Assembly (NCBI GenBank): GCA_029556265.1
Contig: JAKQFH010000025.1
Location: 16,283 to 80,282 of the forward strand
Direction of reading: 5' to 3'
Length of the DNA: 64,000 bases
From: Chloroflexota bacterium
GTDB lineage: Bacteria; Chloroflexota; Anaerolineae; Anaerolineales; Anaerolineaceae
The notes below the pieces were generated by a model. That model saw only the letters and a list, made by a program, of their open reading frames with translations, was not told the DNA's origin and searched no databases. Shown here one piece after another: positions 52,866 to 62,784 of this stretch (positions are counted from its first letter, which is position 1; every line of letters begins with the position of its first letter). The position numbers and the translations under genes are program-made.

Positions 52866-52874
52866 ATTATATCA
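52866..52874 (-). promoter_or_regulatory. Extended -10 promoter of abiE
   Basis: TGA directly precedes TATAAT on the minus strand, without a good -35. The abiEi ATG lies 10 nt downstream. The flanks are AT-rich and partly symmetric, as expected for an autoregulated toxin-antitoxin promoter. Confidence 0.5.
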
Positions 52875-52897
52875 TATTGTACGCATATAAAGAAATA

Positions 52898-53830
52898 TTA
52901 CCAAGCAATCGCCCTTCCGCGCAGGTCCTTGACCGTGCCATACCCGGCCCTCTGCATAAAGGCCAGCAGTTCGGCACCAATGCGGGCAAAAGCCGCCGGC
53001 CCATCCTGCCAAACGGCCGAGCCAACCCCGACAAGGCTGGCGCCAGCCATGAGCATTTCCGCGGCATCAATCCCCGTGGAAACGCCGCCAGTTCCGATAA
53101 TTGGCAGGCTTACCGCCTGGGCAATTTCGTACACGCAGCGCAGCGCGATGGGTTTGAGCGCGGGCCCGGAAAGCCCCCCGCTGCGGTTATGCAGAACCGG
53201 TTTGCCAGCCGCCGCGTCAATCAGCATGGCGGGCATGGTGTTAATCGCGGTAATGGCGTCCGCGCCTTCCTCCGCGGCGGCTTTGGCAATCTGGCCAATA
53301 TTCGCCACATTTGGCGCCAACTTGATACTAATCGGCAGCCTTACCGCCCGGCGCACGACACGCGTGACGGCAGCCGCGCTGGCGGCAGCAGCAGAGAAGG
53401 GGGTGCCAAACTCACTGGCGACGTTTGGGCAGGAGATATTTACCTCAATCAGGTCTGGTTCCGCTTCGGCGATGATACGTGCCACCTCGCCGAATTGCTC
53501 AGTGGTGGGAGCGAAAATACTGGCGAAAACCGGCACGCCCAGCCCCGCGAGCCGCGCTTTGGCTGCCCACAGCAGGGGTACTTCCTCCTGCGCGCCGGGG
53601 TTAGTCAGCCCCACCGCGTTAATAACCCCGGCATCCCACGCCAGGGCGACCGGGTTGGGGTGCCCCGCCCTGGGTTCCGGCCCGCAGCTCTTGGTTGTGA
53701 CAGCCCCCGCGCCTTCCCTTGCCGCTCTTTCCAGCAGGCTGGCGCTGGTGCCAAGAATTCCCGACGCCAGCACGAGAGGATTTGGCAGGTTCAGCCCAAG
53801 AAATTCACAAGACAATCCGGGATCAGTCAT
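52898..53830 (-). CDS. pyrD: Dihydroorotate dehydrogenase, class 1B catalytic subunit
   Basis: The 310-residue flavoprotein oxidises dihydroorotate to orotate. Visible features are [11 protein letters not shown] (about 17-27), [16 protein letters not shown] (about 45-60), NAVGLTNPG (about 71-79), and the catalytic cysteine of the 1B class in NISCPN (Cys134), with IKLAPNV and GTGGVSTG for FMN. A PyrK partner exists in the same cluster, which supports the NAD-dependent 1B class. It overlaps pyrFE by 4 bases. Confidence 0.94.
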   Translation of the reverse strand: MTDPGLSCEFLGLNLPNPLVLASGILGTSASLLERAAREGAGAVTTKSCGPEPRAGHPNPVALAWDAGVINAVGLTNPGAQEEVPLLWAAKARLAGLGVPVFASIFAPTTEQFGEVARIIAEAEPDLIEVNISCPNVASEFGTPFSAAAASAAAVTRVVRRAVRLPISIKLAPNVANIGQIAKAAAEEGADAITAINTMPAMLIDAAAGKPVLHNRSGGLSGPALKPIALRCVYEIAQAVSLPIIGTGGVSTGIDAAEMLMAGASLVGVGSAVWQDGPAAFARIGAELLAFMQRAGYGTVKDLRGRAIAW

Positions 53831-55221
53831 GCCGCTCCGTCGAGATACTGCTTTACTTCCAGAAAGGTGCTTTGGTCAATCAGATCCTGCGCCTGCAGGC
53901 GCTCGAGGATCTGGCGCATGCTGAGCACCGCGCGCGCGTTTATCCCCTGAGCCGCGAGCGCGGCCACCCCGCCTTGTTCCCGGTCTACCAGTACCACCGC
54001 GTCCCGCACGGTCAGACCAGCCGCGCGCAAAGTTTCAGCGGCTGTGAGGATGCTGCCGCCGCTGGTGATAACATCTTCCAGCAGCAGCGCGCGCTGCCCT
54101 TGCTGAAACACGCCCTCAACCATCTGCGAGGTGCCGTGCGTTTTAGCTTCTTTACGTGGATAGATCATCGGGCGCTTAAGCCTCGAAGCGGCAATCGCGG
54201 CAATAGGCAGCGCGGCATATGGAACGCCTGCCAGGCAGTCGTAGTCAAGCGAAATCAGCCGGTCAATATAGGCTTCTACCGCCATATCCAGCACATCCGG
54301 GTAAGAAACCAGGCGGCGCAAATCCAGATAAACGGGCGATCGCTGACCTGACGCCAGGGTGAAGCTGCCAAACTTAACGCAGCCAGATGAGAACAAACCG
54401 TTAACCAGCGCGCGGAATGGGTCAAGCGGGCTGGGCGTAATCTCCGCGATGGCGGTATTGATTTGTTCGCGCAGGGTTTCCGCGGCTTTTCGCGGTGAAG
54501 CGGCAGCAATAACGGCGCGGGAGACAGGCACAAGGATGCCTTTTTTATCCGCGCGCAAACCTGCCGTCAAGGCAGTATTTAAGTCCGCTCCCTGCGCCCC
54601 GACCCCCGGCGCCAGGAACCAGGCATCCGGGCAAATCGCGCGCACGCGCTGGAGCGCTTCGGGCTGGGTTGCTCCGATGACCAACCCAATCTGCCCGGGG
54701 GAACCCCAGGTCTGGCTGACCCGGGCGACATATTCATACAGATCCGGCGTGCCGTAGCCTTGTATCTCGTTCGCGGAGGGATTGGAAGTCTGGCACAGAA
54801 TGAAAGCGAACTTTTCCGGATCCGCGAGGAAGGGTTTAATGCTGTCCTGACCAAGGTAAGGGCTGAGGGTTATCGCGTCGGCGTGGAATTGTTCATAGGC
54901 GGCGCGGGCGTAGGCTTGCGCGGTGGAACCGATATCTCCGCGTTTGGCATCCAGCAGGACAGGAATGTCAGAAGCTACTGCCCCGACGGTTTCCTGAAGC
55001 GCCCGCAGACCGGCTGGTCCGTACTGCTCATAGAATGCCATGTTAGGCTTATAGCCGCAAACAAGGTCGCTGGTTTGTTCAATAACCGCTTTCCCCCAAT
55101 CCCGCAGGCGCGTGTAGATATCTCCTGTAGAAGGCAGGAATTCCTCCTGCGGATCCAATCCAATGATGAGCAAACTGCGGTTCTTTTCAACAGCGTGTTC
55201 CAGTTTTTCCAGAAATTTCAT
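53827..55221 (-). CDS. pyrFE: Fused OMP decarboxylase-orotate phosphoribosyltransferase (PyrF-PyrE)
   Basis: The 464-residue protein joins two enzymes of UMP synthesis. Residues 1-265 are a type 2 OMP decarboxylase with GLDPQEEF (21-28), [20 protein letters not shown] (89-98) and LAPGVGAQG. Residues 275-464 are orotate phosphoribosyltransferase with [33 protein letters not shown] and the PRPP loop [12 protein letters not shown] (about 385). In eukaryotic UMP synthase the order is the reverse. Steps five and six of the pathway therefore sit in one chain, followed directly by pyrD. GGAGG-like GGCAAAA precedes the ATG only weakly. Confidence 0.93.
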   Translation of the reverse strand: MKFLEKLEHAVEKNRSLLIIGLDPQEEFLPSTGDIYTRLRDWGKAVIEQTSDLVCGYKPNMAFYEQYGPAGLRALQETVGAVASDIPVLLDAKRGDIGSTAQAYARAAYEQFHADAITLSPYLGQDSIKPFLADPEKFAFILCQTSNPSANEIQGYGTPDLYEYVARVSQTWGSPGQIGLVIGATQPEALQRVRAICPDAWFLAPGVGAQGADLNTALTAGLRADKKGILVPVSRAVIAAASPRKAAETLREQINTAIAEITPSPLDPFRALVNGLFSSGCVKFGSFTLASGQRSPVYLDLRRLVSYPDVLDMAVEAYIDRLISLDYDCLAGVPYAALPIAAIAASRLKRPMIYPRKEAKTHGTSQMVEGVFQQGQRALLLEDVITSGGSILTAAETLRAAGLTVRDAVVLVDREQGGVAALAAQGINARAVLSMRQILERLQAQDLIDQSTFLEVKQYLDGAA

Positions 55222-55333
55222 TTTGCCTCCTGTCGCGCGGGGCGCTGAATGCTTTATATCAGCAGTATAAACCGGTTGGCATCGTTTTCCGCTTTTTAGC
55301 GGTTACCTAATCGGAGAAACGCTTCCGCTTTGG

Positions 55334-56329
55334 TCAAGCTTGACCTAAAACGGCTGCCAGGAGCGCCATGCGGATGTACAGGCCGTTTTGCACCTGACGA
55401 AAGTACGCGGCGCGCGGGTCGCGGTCTACCTTATAGTGAATTTCGCCAACGCGCGGCAGGGGATGCATCACAACCATCTTTTGTTTAGCGCGTTCCATCA
55501 GCTCGGGGGTAATCTCGAAGTAGTTTTTAACTTCCTCATACTGCGCCAGGTCCGTAAAGCGCTCTTTTTGAATGCGGGTCACATAAAGCACGTCCGCGTT
55601 TTCAATCACGTCTGCCACCTTGTTGGTCTCGCGGACTTTCACGCCTTTGTCTATCAGGTCATTCATCAGGTCCAAAGGCAGGCGCAATGTGTCGGGGGAA
55701 ACAAAGCGCAGGGAAACGTCGTATTGCGAGAGCAGGCGCGTCAGGCTGTGAACAGTACGCCCGAAGCGCAAGTCACCAACCATCGCGACTTTCAACCCAT
55801 CCAAAGTGCCCATCTCGCTCTTGATAGTATACAGGTCCAGTAAGGCCTGGGTGGGGTGTTCGCCCGCGCCGTCACCCGCGTTGATAATCGGCACCTGCAC
55901 GTATTTTGCGGCTGTGGCGGAGGAACCAATCTCGGGGTGGCGCAAAACGATGACATCGCAGTACTGCTCGAGGGTAATCATACTGTCAATCAGCGATTCA
56001 CCTTTGGAGACGGATGAAAACTGAATACCTTCGGTGATTGGAATTACCCGGCCGCCCAGACGAACCATCGCGGAGATAAAAGAAGAGCTGGTGCGGGTGC
56101 TTGGTTCGTAAAAGACACAAGCCAGGGTGTAATCCTTGAGCAGGTCGCAAGTACCCCGGCGGCGGCACATACCCATCATTTCATCCGCCCGGTGAAAAAT
56201 GTAATCGATTTCATCCTTGCTGAACTGGCTTACTGAAAGGATATCCTGCTGGTAAAACGGACTCTCGAATTTTGCGGCGCGTTGGTATTTATCCAGCTTG
56301 AAGAGAGGTTCGGGGTTTTCGGTCATCAT
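55334..56329 (-). CDS. pyrB: Aspartate carbamoyltransferase catalytic chain
   Basis: The 331-residue protein shows the carbamoyl-phosphate motif [11 protein letters not shown] (74-84; STRTS at 77-81), HPEIGSS near 137, [17 protein letters not shown] (about 158-174), and [10 protein letters not shown] (about 285). It condenses carbamoyl phosphate and aspartate. No regulatory pyrI gene is present in the cluster. It lies 24 nt after pyrC and 112 nt before pyrFE. Confidence 0.95.
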   Translation of the reverse strand: MMTENPEPLFKLDKYQRAAKFESPFYQQDILSVSQFSKDEIDYIFHRADEMMGMCRRRGTCDLLKDYTLACVFYEPSTRTSSSFISAMVRLGGRVIPITEGIQFSSVSKGESLIDSMITLEQYCDVIVLRHPEIGSSATAAKYVQVPIINAGDGAGEHPTQALLDLYTIKSEMGTLDGLKVAMVGDLRFGRTVHSLTRLLSQYDVSLRFVSPDTLRLPLDLMNDLIDKGVKVRETNKVADVIENADVLYVTRIQKERFTDLAQYEEVKNYFEITPELMERAKQKMVVMHPLPRVGEIHYKVDRDPRAAYFRQVQNGLYIRMALLAAVLGQA

Positions 56330-56353
56330 GTTGTTTGCTCCAAAGGTGAAAAA

Positions 56354-57406
56354 TTATAATTTTTGATAGTTCAATACAATGCCATCGCGGACGACTTCCC
56401 GCCCGCGCAGTACAACGCGCGTAATTCTGCCGCGCAGGCGCATTCCTTCGAAAGGAGACCAGCCGCATTTGGTGTAGAGTGGGTGTTCCGGGAAAACAAA
56501 CTCAGCCTCCGGATCCACCTCTACCCAGGTCTCCGCCTGTTCCGGCAAATTAAAAATCCGGCGCGGGTTGCGCGCGAGCAGCTCCTCCAGGCGGCCGGCG
56601 CTCAGGCGGCCCTGGGCTACAGCTGTCAGCATCAGCGGCAGGGTGGATTCCAAACCCGGGACGCCAGGCGGCGCGCCTTCGGGGCGTTCCTTTTCGGCGC
56701 GGGTATGCGGGGCATGGTCGCTGGCGATACAGTCAACCGTGCTGTTGATGTGCTCCCAGAGCGCGGCCTGGTCGCCGGAAGAAGCCAGGGCAGGGCGCAT
56801 GTCCCCGTAGGGTCCAAGCCGGCGGGCATCGTTTTCATTCAGGAACAGGTGGTGCGGTGTGACCTCGCAGGTGACGGGTAAGCCGCGTTCTTTCGCGCGG
56901 GCAATCAATTCAATTTCGGACCGGCGTGAGACATGACAAAAATGGATGTGCCGGCCGAAAACAGCTGCCAGCGCGATGCCGACCGCGACGGATTCTTCTT
57001 CCGCGTGCAAGCAGATGGGTTTATCAACGTTCCAACCTGCCATAACCTCCTCAAGGGCGTTCAACCCACGCACCCGCAGCGGCCCATAGGTTTGATCCAG
57101 GTAGATTTTGAGGGCTGGAGCGCGCGCGGAAAGAAGGGGCAGCTGATCGAGGTGTTCGGCTGAGGCGCCCGCGTATAAAAAAACATCGCACAGACTTTGC
57201 GAAATTGCTTGGTTCTGTGCGACGCGCCAATAATCCAAACTGACCAGGGGCGGCTGCGTGTTGGGCATTGCCAGGAGGGTGGTGAAACCACCAGCCAGCG
57301 CCGCGGCGCTGCCGGTACGGAAATCCTCTTTATGCTCACCGCCGGGGCTGCGCAGGTGAACATGCACGTCAACCAAGCCCGGTAAAATCATCAGACCGCC
57401 TGTCAT
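56354..57406 (-). CDS. pyrC: Dihydroorotase
   Basis: The 350-residue metal hydrolase has the first zinc motif DVHVHLR (about 13-19), KIYLDQTYG (about 97, lysine position), and HAEEESVA (about 133). HFCHVSRRSE, TCEVTPHHL (about 175-190) and CIASDHAPHT (about 232) follow, and GxVxPG-like FEGMRLRGRITRVVLRG closes the protein. It lacks most of the usual N-terminal beta strands and starts almost at the metal site. ATG 57406 lies 11 nt after a -10 element; ATG 57391, with AGGCGG upstream, is an equally good start. It is the first gene of the pyrimidine run. Confidence 0.92.
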   Translation of the reverse strand: MTGGLMILPGLVDVHVHLRSPGGEHKEDFRTGSAAALAGGFTTLLAMPNTQPPLVSLDYWRVAQNQAISQSLCDVFLYAGASAEHLDQLPLLSARAPALKIYLDQTYGPLRVRGLNALEEVMAGWNVDKPICLHAEEESVAVGIALAAVFGRHIHFCHVSRRSEIELIARAKERGLPVTCEVTPHHLFLNENDARRLGPYGDMRPALASSGDQAALWEHINSTVDCIASDHAPHTRAEKERPEGAPPGVPGLESTLPLMLTAVAQGRLSAGRLEELLARNPRRIFNLPEQAETWVEVDPEAEFVFPEHPLYTKCGWSPFEGMRLRGRITRVVLRGREVVRDGIVLNYQKL

Positions 57407-57417
57407 TAAACTAATAA

Positions 57418-57447
57418 ATTATACGAACGCAAGCGCTCTTCCGTCAA
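57418..57447 (-). promoter_or_regulatory. Promoter of the pyrimidine cluster
   Basis: On the minus strand TTGACG (57442-57447) and TATAAT (57418-57423) are separated by 18 bp. The first possible start codon is 11 nt downstream. The rest of the 220-nt gap to the regulator gene shows nothing else. Confidence 0.7.
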
Positions 57448-57626
57448 GTATTTTTGCCCGTGGATTTGTGCGCAGGTCAGCAGAGCGCATACACTTTATG
57501 AATTGGACCGATAAAGGATGCCGCACCTGATGTCCGGGGTTATGGGGGGTATCAGGTGAGGATATCGCGGTGTAAATTGATTAAAGAAATCAACCGACGA
57601 TGGAACAGCGGCGGTGTCCGTCAATT

Positions 57627-60600
57627 TCAAGCATGTCCCATTAATTCAGTAAACAGCGTCTGGGTCTCCGCCGAAACCCCACTGCCAATTTCCCGGTTCA
57701 GGGTTTGCTGGCACTGCTGAAAAACTTGCAGCACGCTGCCCGGGTTTCCCATCCGGTGGTGAATGAGCATCAGACTGCGGTATGCCGGCTCCCAGAGCGC
57801 GTCCCGGCTGAGCAGAGTCCGGCTGTAGTTCAGCGCTTTCTCCCATTCATCGGACTTTATCGCGACCTGAATTAGCTGGTCCATCGTGTGCAGATAACGC
57901 TCGTGGTAATACTGCCCTTCCGCGACAAAATATTGCCCGACTGCCTCGTTCTCAAAATAGCGCCCATGGTAGAGCTGGACGGCTGATTCCAGCAAGCTCG
58001 TGACCCCCGACCGGCTAAGTTGGTCAAAGCGTACGGCATCGATGCTGATGCCAGCATTCGGGTTGAGCATATATTGGCTTCCGCGCCGCAGAACGAACAC
58101 CGGCTTTTTCCCTTCCGGCCTGTCCGGTTCGAGCGCCTGATTCAGACTGCTAAGAGTTACCTTCAGATTATTTGAGGCGGTGGCTGGTTCTGCGTCGGGC
58201 CAGAGGAACAGGGTCAGTTGGTCGCGGCTCAACCACCTGCCAGCGTTGCCAACCAGAATCTGCAGAAGCTGGCGCGCTTTTTCCCGCTTCCAGTCGGCGG
58301 TATCCAATAGTTTACTGCCGCGCCAGACGGAAAATTCGCCGAAAGTTCTGATGCGCAGGGTGTAACCCGGGTGATAATCCAGGTTTTCTGCTCCGATTTC
58401 CTCCAGAATTTGCTGCGTGAGGGCTGGTTGAATTCCCTGCAGCCTGGCTTGCAGCAATAGTGGCAAAAAGACCATCGGGTTATCCCCGCCGAGCATGGTT
58501 GGTTTTGTCAGCAAGAATTGATAATGATGCTGATTGATCAGCGCCAATCCTTGTTCCAGGTAAAGCCACAGCGAGCTTTCGTAGCCCTGATGGAGCGAAC
58601 AGTACCCCAACCACAACAGCGCGGCCGACCGGGAGAGGTCATCGCCCGCGCGGGCGGCAATCGATTCCGCGATTGAAAGCTCCAGATTGGCAGCCTCATA
58701 TTGACCGGATAGCGCCAGACTGGCTCCCAGCGAGAGCCGGACCAACATGCCTATCCAGATATCCCCGGAACTGTTGGCGATGGAAAGAGCTTGCTCCGCG
58801 ACTTTGCGGGCCTCTTCCTGCCGGCCGGAAAAGCCAAGCAGGCGGCACATTCCCCATAGGGGTTCCACATGGATGCGGGCGATATCCACACCAACCATGG
58901 ATTCCTGGTACAGGCTGATGATTTTCTTATACTCATGCTCATCTTCGTCAAACGAGCGGCTAAGCTGGAGCGCGTGTCCGAGGCGCATAAAGCCGACGCT
59001 GCGCACAAACACAGACCGGTAGTGATGCCCGAGTTCAATTCCGCGCCGTGCATAGTTGAGGGCGATATCAGGTTCGCCGCAGAATGAATAGAACAATGAG
59101 AGCAAGAGTGAGGCCTCACGGTGAAACCGCTGTGGTCGGCTCATTTGATCAAAATCGGCTGTGGGTTCCAGCTTTTGCAGGAGCTCTATGCCTTCGGGGA
59201 TGCGTCCGGTGCGCAAAAACAGGCGCGCCTGGATGAAATCGTTTTCATCTGAATCGCCGTGTGAAAGCTCCCTGGAACGCTGCAGGCTTTGCTCCGCCTG
59301 TTCCATATCGCCCTGGTTAACCTGATTCTCTGCCATCTGCGTCAGCAATTCCGCCACCTCCAGCCGGTTCTCCGCCGGATCCAGAAGGGCAAGCGCGCGG
59401 TGTAAAAGCTGGTTGGCATTGATTGGTCGGATAGTGTCCAGATAGACTTGCGCTTGCCCGCGCAGGGCAAGGCTGATGCCCCATTGGTGGTTGTCCCGCT
59501 GATAAGCACGCTGGGCGGTGCGATAATCCTCCAGCGCGAGTTCAAAGAAACCGTTGTATCGGTTCACTTCGCCCAGGAGGAAGTTCACGTAAGGGTACAA
59601 AGCCCGCTGGGATTCCGGAAACTGTTCAATCCAATAGCGCAGGCTTTCATGGCGGTTTGTGAGAATAAAATCCTTCCCGACGTTTTCCAGAATGAGATTA
59701 ATTTGCGGATAGTCCCCAACCTTCAGGAGATGCCCGACAGCGCTTTCCCAATATTGATGCGCGGCGAAGTAGCTGCCAATTTTCCGGTGCAGCTCGCGCT
59801 CCAGGCCGGCATTTTTACTCAGACGGCTCTCCAGAAACTCCCGGAACATATGGTGATAACGATAAACCCCCGGGCGCAGCTGCTCCAAAAACAGACCTGA
59901 GCGGTAAAGCTCGTTCAGGATGTCAATGCTGTTCTGGCTGTCCATCAGAAAATCACAGGTTTCGGTATCCAGGAATGACAGGATAGAGGTTCTGACCAGA
60001 AAATTCTGGTACGCGGGCGCCTGGTTTTCCAGCACTTCCTCCGCCAGATAGGCAAAAAGGTTTTTGCGCGATTCGCTTTCCTCTCTAAGCGTTTCCATAA
60101 CCGTCCCCTGCGTTTGCCCCTTGATGGACTGCCAGACCATCTGCAAACCGATAACCCAACCCTCCGTGCGTTGGATGAGCTGTTCCACTTCTTCCTGGCT
60201 TAGCTGCAGTTGATATTGGGAATGGAACAGCGTTTCCACTTCTTCGGGGGTGAAGGTCAGCTCGCGCTTGCCGAGTTCGAGCACGGTGCCCTTGGCGCGC
60301 CAGCGATGAATGGAAGGGAAGTCGAGCGCGCGGCGCGTGGAGAGGATGACATGTAAAGAACGGGGCAAATGATCGATAAACCAGTTCAGCAGGTTCAGAA
60401 TTGCCGGGGAATTATCAATGTATTGCACATCGTCCAAAATCAGGAGGCAGCGGTCGGGTATCCGGTTGGCAATCGCGTTCACGAGCGCGATAAGTCCATC
60501 CGTAGGTTCCGAATCTGGCGTGTTCAGGATGCGCAGAGCTTCCGCACCCATTCCATAGGAATGCTGATTGAAGGCTGTATAGAGGTTCATCAGGAACAAG

Positions 60601-60833
60601 GTAGGGTCGCGGTCATCGGCAGACACGGAAAACCAAAAAACCGGGAAATCTAATGGTTCAATGAACGTCAGCAGAGAGGTGCTTTTGCCGTAGCCTGTAC
60701 CGGCCTGAAGGATGGTAAGCGGGTATTGCAGAGAGCCGCTCAGCAGCGAGGTGACGCGCTCCCTGGGGAGGATGTTTGAGCGCTGCGCGGGCGGCGCCAG
60801 CCGGCTGAGGATGATAAGGCTGCGGTTGCTCAT
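57627..60833 (-). CDS. MalT/STAND-type ATPase regulator with C-terminal BTAD domain
   Basis: The 1068-residue protein begins with a P-loop NTPase of the STAND group: Walker A GTGYGKST (45-52) and Walker B LLILDDVQ (about 129-136). Then come SLHVILSTRR and ELTFTPEEV as in MalT. A long region of tetratricopeptide-like helices spans about 370-800. The C-terminus has an OmpR-type winged helix (RIRTFGEFSVWRG, LWPDAEPATASNNLKVTLSSL, about 825-910) and a BTAD helical domain to the end. Such proteins act as ligand- and ATP-dependent activators. The gene has no Shine-Dalgarno and may be leaderless. Its target is unknown; it lies just upstream of the pyrimidine cluster on the same strand. Confidence 0.88.
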   Translation of the reverse strand: MSNRSLIILSRLAPPAQRSNILPRERVTSLLSGSLQYPLTILQAGTGYGKSTSLLTFIEPLDFPVFWFSVSADDRDPTLFLMNLYTAFNQHSYGMGAEALRILNTPDSEPTDGLIALVNAIANRIPDRCLLILDDVQYIDNSPAILNLLNWFIDHLPRSLHVILSTRRALDFPSIHRWRAKGTVLELGKRELTFTPEEVETLFHSQYQLQLSQEEVEQLIQRTEGWVIGLQMVWQSIKGQTQGTVMETLREESESRKNLFAYLAEEVLENQAPAYQNFLVRTSILSFLDTETCDFLMDSQNSIDILNELYRSGLFLEQLRPGVYRYHHMFREFLESRLSKNAGLERELHRKIGSYFAAHQYWESAVGHLLKVGDYPQINLILENVGKDFILTNRHESLRYWIEQFPESQRALYPYVNFLLGEVNRYNGFFELALEDYRTAQRAYQRDNHQWGISLALRGQAQVYLDTIRPINANQLLHRALALLDPAENRLEVAELLTQMAENQVNQGDMEQAEQSLQRSRELSHGDSDENDFIQARLFLRTGRIPEGIELLQKLEPTADFDQMSRPQRFHREASLLLSLFYSFCGEPDIALNYARRGIELGHHYRSVFVRSVGFMRLGHALQLSRSFDEDEHEYKKIISLYQESMVGVDIARIHVEPLWGMCRLLGFSGRQEEARKVAEQALSIANSSGDIWIGMLVRLSLGASLALSGQYEAANLELSIAESIAARAGDDLSRSAALLWLGYCSLHQGYESSLWLYLEQGLALINQHHYQFLLTKPTMLGGDNPMVFLPLLLQARLQGIQPALTQQILEEIGAENLDYHPGYTLRIRTFGEFSVWRGSKLLDTADWKREKARQLLQILVGNAGRWLSRDQLTLFLWPDAEPATASNNLKVTLSSLNQALEPDRPEGKKPVFVLRRGSQYMLNPNAGISIDAVRFDQLSRSGVTSLLESAVQLYHGRYFENEAVGQYFVAEGQYYHERYLHTMDQLIQVAIKSDEWEKALNYSRTLLSRDALWEPAYRSLMLIHHRMGNPGSVLQVFQQCQQTLNREIGSGVSAETQTLFTELMGHA

Positions 60834-60839
60834 GGCCTT

Positions 60840-60845
60840 ATTTTA
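60840..60845 (-). promoter_or_regulatory. -10 element 6 nt before the STAND regulator start
   Basis: TAAAAT on the minus strand ends 6 nt before the ATG at 60833, suggesting a leaderless mRNA. No clear -35 is visible. Confidence 0.4.
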
Positions 60846-61033
60846 CCAGCCAGAGAAGCCTGCTTCCTGAACTGAAAAACTCCATTTGTCGGGTTTAGTT
60901 GACTCAGGCGCGAAAAAACAAAAGAACACTAACTTTTTCCGGCGGTCTCTGAGGAGAACGATTTTACTGATGGGCATCGGTGGATGACAGACCATCAAGA
61001 AAGTTGTTATTTCGGAAATGAGAAATCAACAAA

Positions 61034-61066
61034 AACTGCCGGATGGGCGTTTCACATCCGGCAGTT
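61034..61066 (-). terminator. Terminator of the small helical-protein gene
   Basis: A 12-bp perfect stem (AACTGCCGGATG with CATCCGGCAGTT) and 9-nt loop are followed on the minus strand by TTTTTG, 25 nt after the stop at 61091. Confidence 0.82.
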
Positions 61067-61090
61067 GGTCTTGATGCTTGGTTTGCGCGT

Positions 61091-61312
61091 TTATTTCTTT
61101 TGGTTGATTTCAGCCAGAACCTTGGTGACAATCTCACTGGTCAGCCCGGCGCTTTTGGCCTGAGGCAGTTCCAACAGGGACTGCAGCGTTTTGCCCTTTG
61201 CCAGCAGTACCAGCGGATTTTTGCTTATTCCGGGCACGTAACGTTCAACCACTTCCACTGCGTGGGGGTCTTTTAATAAATCGCCAACTTTGGATAAAAG
61301 TGTGTAAACCAT
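61091..61312 (-). CDS. Small helical protein, 73 residues
   Basis: AAGGAG lies four bases before the ATG, and a strong terminator follows, so the gene is real. The sequence (VGDLLKDPHAVEVVERYVPG, then NPLVLLAKGKTLQSLL, then KVLAEINQKK) resembles the short three-helix module found at the C-terminus of some glycoside hydrolases and other proteins in Firmicutes, here as a stand-alone protein. No catalytic residues or signal peptide are visible. Function unknown. Confidence 0.75.
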   Translation of the reverse strand: MVYTLLSKVGDLLKDPHAVEVVERYVPGISKNPLVLLAKGKTLQSLLELPQAKSAGLTSEIVTKVLAEINQKK

Positions 61313-61999
61313 GCTTCTCCTTATCTCTAATTTCTGCCATTGTAACGTATTCCAAGAGCCTTCCGAAAGAACGTACTACCCTCACACGCGCTTCACAAGC
61401 CCTGGGGTAGGGCAAACCAACTAAAAACTCAGCTTTACGCCCTGTTCTGTTGGCTCCTAGAAAATGTGAATTTCCCCCGGTGTTTTGCGGCGGCCCTGAA
61501 AGGGTGCGGATGCAGGCTGCCCTGAGCTTTTCCCGCGCCGCTTTGCTACTCGCGATAGCATCTTACTCCCTGGCTCCTTTGTGTCAATCTAAACCGGCGC
61601 TGACATAAAAACACCTGTTTTGCCTGTCAAACTATTCAGGGCGGTCATGGAGCGCGATTTGGCTCTGTCAAATATATACACAAAATATGGAAACTGACGC
61701 ATTATTCTGGCTGATCTGTTTTGCAAAATACCCTACTGCGCATGATTCACAGAAAGCCTCAGAGATAAGGCAACGTGAATCCAACCCCCTGATGTGGGCG
61801 CCTCACCCAGGACAACATTATACAATTCAGCGGGTCGCGTAAAAAAACTATTGATTTTCATCTTGAAAAGTTTTAAGATGGATTTCACAAGACGACAATA
61901 CTTATTGTTAAGTACACTTTGTTTGCGTTCAGCTTAGCAATTTCGACTCGTACACAAAAAGCCGGATTGCGATGACCTACTTAGAATATCGGAGGAAAA
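61313..61999. other. Gene-free interval before the secreted proteins
   Basis: No gene is seen. An inverted repeat (CATCTTgAAAA with TTTTAAGATG, about 61859-61881) is the only clear structure and could be an operator. No well-spaced promoter hexamers were found upstream of the gene at 62000. Confidence 0.45.
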
Positions 62000-62746
62000 A
62001 TGTCTGCAAAGCGAATTTGGATTTTGATTGCGTCCGTGGTAATCCTGGGGGCATTAACAGTAGTCACTGTCATGGCAAATCCGTTCTCACAAGCGTCCAG
62101 TGAGGATGGGGTGGTTACCCAAGAATGGAAAGGCGTTGTGGATACCGTAATCGGCGATGACCCCGACGAGAACGGCTACACAGGCCCAGTTATTAACAGC
62201 TCAGGTGTTGAGGTTCTTTCAGAGGGAACGAACGACCTGGAAACCTTGCCCGCTCAACCTGGAGACGAAGGTGAAATACGCCCGGATGAAAATCAGTTCC
62301 AGGCATTGGAAGCCGAGCCGCAGTGGAGTGAAATTTTCTACTATGATTTCTCTGCCGGCTCAACGATGCGCCCGCGCAGTAGTTCGACCAATTGGGCTTA
62401 TAGCGGTGGAGGCTGTGTATATCGGTCGAAAGGCGATGAACTGTTTACCCTACCGCTAAATCTGCCCCAAGGAGTCCGCATAGATTACCTGAGGCTCTTG
62501 TTTTATGACAGCTCCGTCACAGGCTATGTCCGGGCTTGGATCACTACCTATGACGGCGCCGGTAATGTCACTGATTTAATCTCAGTTACATCCGATAGTT
62601 CCGCCGGTTATGGCTTTGTCATTAGCAACTATGTGGGGCACGTGGTGGACAACACGAACCTCGCTTATGTTCTGAATGTGGACTTCGGGGTTAATAACAG
62701 CAGCAATGAACTCTGCGGTCTACGCGTAGCTTATAGGTTGCCTTAG
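62000..62746 (+). CDS. Secreted repeat-domain protein A
   Basis: GGAGGA lies five bases before the ATG. The 248-residue protein has a signal peptide (residues 1-30) and an acidic linker (about 30-105). A domain follows in two halves: AGSTMRPRSSSTNW with SGGGCVY (about 118-140), then LPQGVRIDYLRLLFYDSS, AWITTYDGAGNVTDL and GLRVAYRLP at the C-terminus. It is probably exported and beta-rich. The same domain is repeated in the next gene. Family and function are unknown to me. Confidence 0.75.
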   Translation: MSAKRIWILIASVVILGALTVVTVMANPFSQASSEDGVVTQEWKGVVDTVIGDDPDENGYTGPVINSSGVEVLSEGTNDLETLPAQPGDEGEIRPDENQFQALEAEPQWSEIFYYDFSAGSTMRPRSSSTNWAYSGGGCVYRSKGDELFTLPLNLPQGVRIDYLRLLFYDSSVTGYVRAWITTYDGAGNVTDLISVTSDSSAGYGFVISNYVGHVVDNTNLAYVLNVDFGVNNSSNELCGLRVAYRLP

Positions 62747-62784
62747 TTCTGGTTCACATGACCTGGAAAAGGATGAGGTGAACC

